NCBI RefSeq assembly: GCF_003346715.1
Contig: NZ_QQPQ01000003.1
Location: forward strand, 62,001-126,000
Source: Oceanispirochaeta sp. M1
Lineage (GTDB): Bacteria > Spirochaetota > Spirochaetia > DSM-2461
Length of the DNA stretch: 64,000 bases
Reading direction: 5' to 3'
The notes under the pieces are model-generated. The model saw only the letters and a program-made list of their open reading frames with translations. It had not been told where the DNA came from and made no database searches. The position numbers and the translations under genes were made by a program. Shown piece by piece: positions 60,930 through 64,000 of this stretch; position 1 is the stretch's first letter; each line of letters begins with the position of its first letter.

Positions 60930-62644
60930 CAGGTTCCTCCCTTAGGTTTTTCAAGTTTCTTGCGCGGCATGCTGAGCAGCATTTTATCAAGACCTGCTCC
61001 CGAGGGAACCATGGGGAATACATTGTCATATTTTTCAACTTCTGCATCAATGATGCAGGGGCCGTCATTGTATTCAAGAGCTGCATTCAGAACCTTTCGG
61101 ACATCTGCGCTTCTCTTAACTCTGAAGCCCTTACATCCATAGGCACTTGCCAACTTGATGAAGTCAGGGTTGCCGACAAGATCAACTCCAGAGAGACGGT
61201 TGTCGTAAAACATATGCTGCCATTGTCTTACCATACCGAGATAATTATTATTGATCAGAAGAATCTTGATGGGAAGTTTTTCATTAACTGCGGTGGAAAG
61301 TTCAGGGAGGGTCATCTGGAATCCTCCGTCGCCTACAACTGCAACAACAGTTTTTCCCGGATTAGCCAACTGAGCTCCGATAGCTGCAGGAAAACCGAAT
61401 CCCATTGTTCCGGCACCACCGGATGAAAGAAAGTGACGGCTGTGCTCTGTTTTAAAGAACTGTGCGGCCCACATCTGATGCTGACCGACGTCTGTTGTGA
61501 CAATGGCTTCACCCTTAGTGAGTCGGGACATCTCTTCAATAACATGCTGAGCTCTGAGTTTGCCCTCTTTTTTATATTTAAGAGGATATTCTCTTTTCAA
61601 TCTGCGGATCAGTTTTACCCAGCGCTGAGTATTTCCCTTTTCCAGATATCCGTAGAGGGAATCCAGAACTGATTTGGCATCACCGATTATGGCGCAATCT
61701 ACCTTAACAGTTTTATTGATCTCAACGGGATCGATGTCAATATGAATTTTTTTTGCCTGAGGAAGGAAATCACTTGGAGAACCTGCAATCCTGTCATCCC
61801 AGCGGGATCCAACAGATATAATCAGATCACTCTCACAGAGCGCCATATTGGCATAGGCTGTTCCATGCATCCCCGGCATTCCCAGGTTCAGATCATGACT
61901 TTCAGGAAAACATCCCTTTCCAAGGAGTGTATTACAGACAGGTATCTGCATTTTTTCCACTATGGCCTTCACTTCTCTGGAGGCTCCGGAAATCACAGCA
62001 CCATGACCTATCAAAAGAATGGGTTTTTCGGCAGAAGAGATCATATCGGCTGCTTCTTTGATGGCCTTGGGATCTCCCTCTTTTCTTATGCTGTAACCCG
62101 GCAGTGAAAATTCACCCGATGTGTCTTCATCGATATAAGCACTGGTTACATCTTTGGGCAGATCAACTATTACCGGACCGGGACGGCCGGTACCGGCGAT
62201 ATGGAAGGCCTGATTGATTATTGAAGGAAGTTCTTCCGGGTCTTTTACCAGAAAGGAATGCTTGACTATGGGGTAGGACATCCCGGAAACATCAGCTTCC
62301 TGAAAAGTGTCCAGACCAAGGTTTGTAGTCAGTTGCTGACCGCATAAAACTACCAGAGGAACTGAATCCATCATGGCAGTCATAATGCCTGTGAGAGTAT
62401 TGGTTGCGCCGGGACCTGAGGTTACAAGTGCCACGCCGACTTTTCCGCTTGATCGTGCATATCCATCTGCCATATGAGTAGCGCCCTGTTCATGTCTGGT
62501 GAGAACCAGTTTCATATCGGACTGTGCCAAAGCATCAAATATGGGAATAGCGCTCCCTCCGGGAAGTCCGAAGATACACTCTACACCCTGATTTTTTAAT
62601 ATTTCTATTAACTTGGCAGCGGCAGTACATTGTTTTTTGTTCAT
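60929..62644 (-). CDS. ilvB: Acetolactate synthase large subunit
   Basis: A 571-residue ThDP enzyme making acetolactate for branched amino acids. Seen: CIFGLPGGSAIPIFDAL (near the catalytic Glu), HEQGATHMADGYAR, and the ThDP motif VVGDGGFQMTLPELSTAV with KILLINNN. FAD-linked middle domain is present by length. ATG 62644 follows AGGAGG. Confidence 0.95.
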   Translation of the reverse strand: MNKKQCTAAAKLIEILKNQGVECIFGLPGGSAIPIFDALAQSDMKLVLTRHEQGATHMADGYARSSGKVGVALVTSGPGATNTLTGIMTAMMDSVPLVVLCGQQLTTNLGLDTFQEADVSGMSYPIVKHSFLVKDPEELPSIINQAFHIAGTGRPGPVIVDLPKDVTSAYIDEDTSGEFSLPGYSIRKEGDPKAIKEAADMISSAEKPILLIGHGAVISGASREVKAIVEKMQIPVCNTLLGKGCFPESHDLNLGMPGMHGTAYANMALCESDLIISVGSRWDDRIAGSPSDFLPQAKKIHIDIDPVEINKTVKVDCAIIGDAKSVLDSLYGYLEKGNTQRWVKLIRRLKREYPLKYKKEGKLRAQHVIEEMSRLTKGEAIVTTDVGQHQMWAAQFFKTEHSRHFLSSGGAGTMGFGFPAAIGAQLANPGKTVVAVVGDGGFQMTLPELSTAVNEKLPIKILLINNNYLGMVRQWQHMFYDNRLSGVDLVGNPDFIKLASAYGCKGFRVKRSADVRKVLNAALEYNDGPCIIDAEVEKYDNVFPMVPSGAGLDKMLLSMPRKKLEKPKGGT

Positions 62645-62672
62645 AATGCCTCCTGAAATTTAGGATTCATCT

Positions 62673-62701
62673 ATAATAGTTTATATCTTTTGGGGGGTCA
62701 A
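62673..62701 (-). promoter_or_regulatory. ilvBN promoter
   Basis: Minus strand TTGACC (62701-62696), 17-base spacer, TATTAT (62678-62673). The leader is only about 22 bases, so no classical attenuator is present here. Confidence 0.7.
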
Positions 62702-62779
62702 CATATATGAATATGCTATTTTATCTAAAAAAACGTTAATTCTGCTATGTTGATATGTAAGTCATGCTGTTTTATCGTT

Positions 62780-64000
62780 TTATTCAGTTTTTAGTCGAGT
62801 TTCAAGAACTTCGTGAAGCTTGGTTTTATCAGTAATACTTATTTTTTTTATATAATCATAATTTGAGTTAAACATACCTTTTTGAAATTTGAGCTTAATT
62901 ATCCTTTTTAAAGATAAATTAAGGCGATCTTCACTAAGCCTGCCGTCCTGAAGAGCTTCTCTTATGGATTGCTGGGCAGATGGGATATGTTCCGGCATCA
63001 ATATAATGTCTGTTCCGGCCAATATGGCATTAAGTGATGCTTCTTCCGGAGAATAAAGCGATTTAATGGCACCCATATCCATGGCATCTGTGATTATAAG
63101 ACCCTGAAACCCTAATTGTCCTCTCAGAATCTCTGTCTGAATAACTGGAGACAGGGATGCGGGTGTTGAATCTCCGCTCAATGCAGGAGCAGCAATATGA
63201 GCAGTCAGAACAAAATCCGCACCCGCTGCTATGCCTGAACGGAAAGATGTGAATTCCCTCTCCGAAAACTCCTTTGAACTGCTCAGTGATGTCACAGCGC
63301 CGTCATGACTGTCGCCGCTGACATTGCCGTGTCCTGGAAAGTGTTTCAGTACCGAAGATATGCCTCCGTCCTGCAGCCCTTTTACAAATGATACTGTCAT
63401 CTCGGCACTGAGTTCCGGATCTGTTCCGAATGAGCGTGTCCCGATGATATCGTGACTGCCTTTGTGTCTCAGATCAGCCACGGGAGCCATATCCATATTG
63501 AAACCCAGGTCTCTCATGTCTGCTGCCAGTACGGATGCGGCAAATTCTGTCAGTTCTGCAGAACCATGAGCAGCCAGTTCAGACGCCGGGGGGAGTGATA
63601 CAACCTCCATACCCTTTGTCTTTCCCAGTCTGCTGACCTTTCCGCCTTCTTCATCTGTTGTAACAAAGAGGGGATAGGGGCTGTAGTCCTGCAGATCCTG
63701 TATCATTGTTCTTGTCTGATCCGGGTTTTTATAATTAATGGAAAAGAGGATAATTCCTCCGGGAAGATAGCGGTCCATAAAAGCTTTTATGTAATCATCT
63801 GTCTCATAAGCCGGCTGTCCGTTGGCCGTATGCCTTACTGCCAGGATGAACAGCTGTCCGATCTTCTCATCCCTGTTCATTTTCAATATCATGGAATCAA
63901 TCAGCTGATTCTGCTGATTCTGACTTAGAATGTTAAAATCAATATTGCTGTTCCGGAACTCTTCCAGGCTGATTATTTTTTCTGTTTTTTCAGGGGGGGC
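62780..64000 (-). CDS. nagZ: Glycoside hydrolase family 3, NagZ-type beta-N-acetylglucosaminidase (5' end beyond window)
   Basis: Partial. The frame stays open to the right edge, so the true start is outside; ATG 63892 is merely the first internal Met. The visible part has NRDEKIGQLF, the NagZ motif KHFPGHGNVSGDSH with the Asp-His acid/base pair, and the nucleophile Asp in IITDAMDMGAI. It removes GlcNAc from peptidoglycan fragments. The N-terminal extension of about 36 residues beyond the GH3 core suggests that a signal peptide or lipobox may lie outside the window. Confidence 0.85.
   Translation of the reverse strand, partial: APPEKTEKIISLEEFRNSNIDFNILSQNQQNQLIDSMILKMNRDEKIGQLFILAVRHTANGQPAYETDDYIKAFMDRYLPGGIILFSINYKNPDQTRTMIQDLQDYSPYPLFVTTDEEGGKVSRLGKTKGMEVVSLPPASELAAHGSAELTEFAASVLAADMRDLGFNMDMAPVADLRHKGSHDIIGTRSFGTDPELSAEMTVSFVKGLQDGGISSVLKHFPGHGNVSGDSHDGAVTSLSSSKEFSEREFTSFRSGIAAGADFVLTAHIAAPALSGDSTPASLSPVIQTEILRGQLGFQGLIITDAMDMGAIKSLYSPEEASLNAILAGTDIILMPEHIPSAQQSIREALQDGRLSEDRLNLSLKRIIKLKFQKGMFNSNYDYIKKISITDKTKLHEVLETRLKTE

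Overview
This window looks like a chromosomal segment of a motile bacterium with a Gram-negative-type envelope, most likely a member of the Spirochaetota (Spirochaetaceae). The basis is the mixture of genes, not a marker gene: a 7TMR-DISM receptor cyclase, a fliS gene with a sigma-28-like promoter, polA-coaE-SPOR, many short secreted or lipoprotein genes without obvious relatives, and an RND pump. G+C content is moderate. No rRNA, tRNA or CRISPR array was recognised. The lineage is an inference and should be treated as moderate confidence.

Layout. Bases 1-2250 hold the right edge of what looks like an integrated element: an AbiEi-like (DUF6088) gene and a tyrosine recombinase. Bases 2248-4817 are a metal ABC uptake operon led by a DUF1893 gene. 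Bases 4853-9156 (minus) are an RND efflux pump and its adaptor. Two paralogous small lipoproteins follow (9511-10553). Bases 10589-16960 (minus) are a complete tryptophan operon, trpE-trpGD-trpCF-trpB-trpA, with the same two fusions as the enteric operon. Then come a rhomboid protease and exonuclease III (minus), and a class I aminotransferase behind a structured leader that looks like a transcription attenuator. Next are a low-molecular-weight phosphatase plus fructosamine-kinase pair, a TauE/SafE exporter and the Trk potassium system.

The middle (25678-41644) carries a PIN-PhoH ATPase group, a secreted propeller/deacetylase-like protein, fliS with a coiled-coil partner, polA, coaE, a SPOR protein, a GH13 sugar phosphorylase, the receptor cyclase, a PyrF-PyrE fusion and an MscS channel. 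Bases 41648-44751 (minus) hold a methyltransferase, EF-P, its lysyl-transferase EpmA and a small ferredoxin. Then follow an acyl-CoA ligase, a DJ-1-like protein with an ornithine-cyclodeaminase-type (TIGR00300) enzyme, acetate kinase, an alpha/beta hydrolase, a secreted protein of unknown function, a GH18 enzyme, an ArsC-like/MBL pair, a large unknown protein, an NrnA-like phosphoesterase, RbgA, a secreted unknown protein, ilvB-ilvN, and a NagZ-type GH3 enzyme cut by the right edge.

Most of the window is ordinary core metabolism. The most interesting non-coding signal is at 18691-18866: a promoter, a structured RNA with a strong terminator and a perfect 7-bp all-GC alternative pairing that would block that terminator, just before the aminotransferase gene. 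Other leads are a leader ORF with stacked hairpins at 51651-51736, an 11-bp inverted repeat around the trpE promoter, three tandem octamers before the UMP synthase gene, and several palindromic operators. All structures were read by eye; none was folded or searched computationally.
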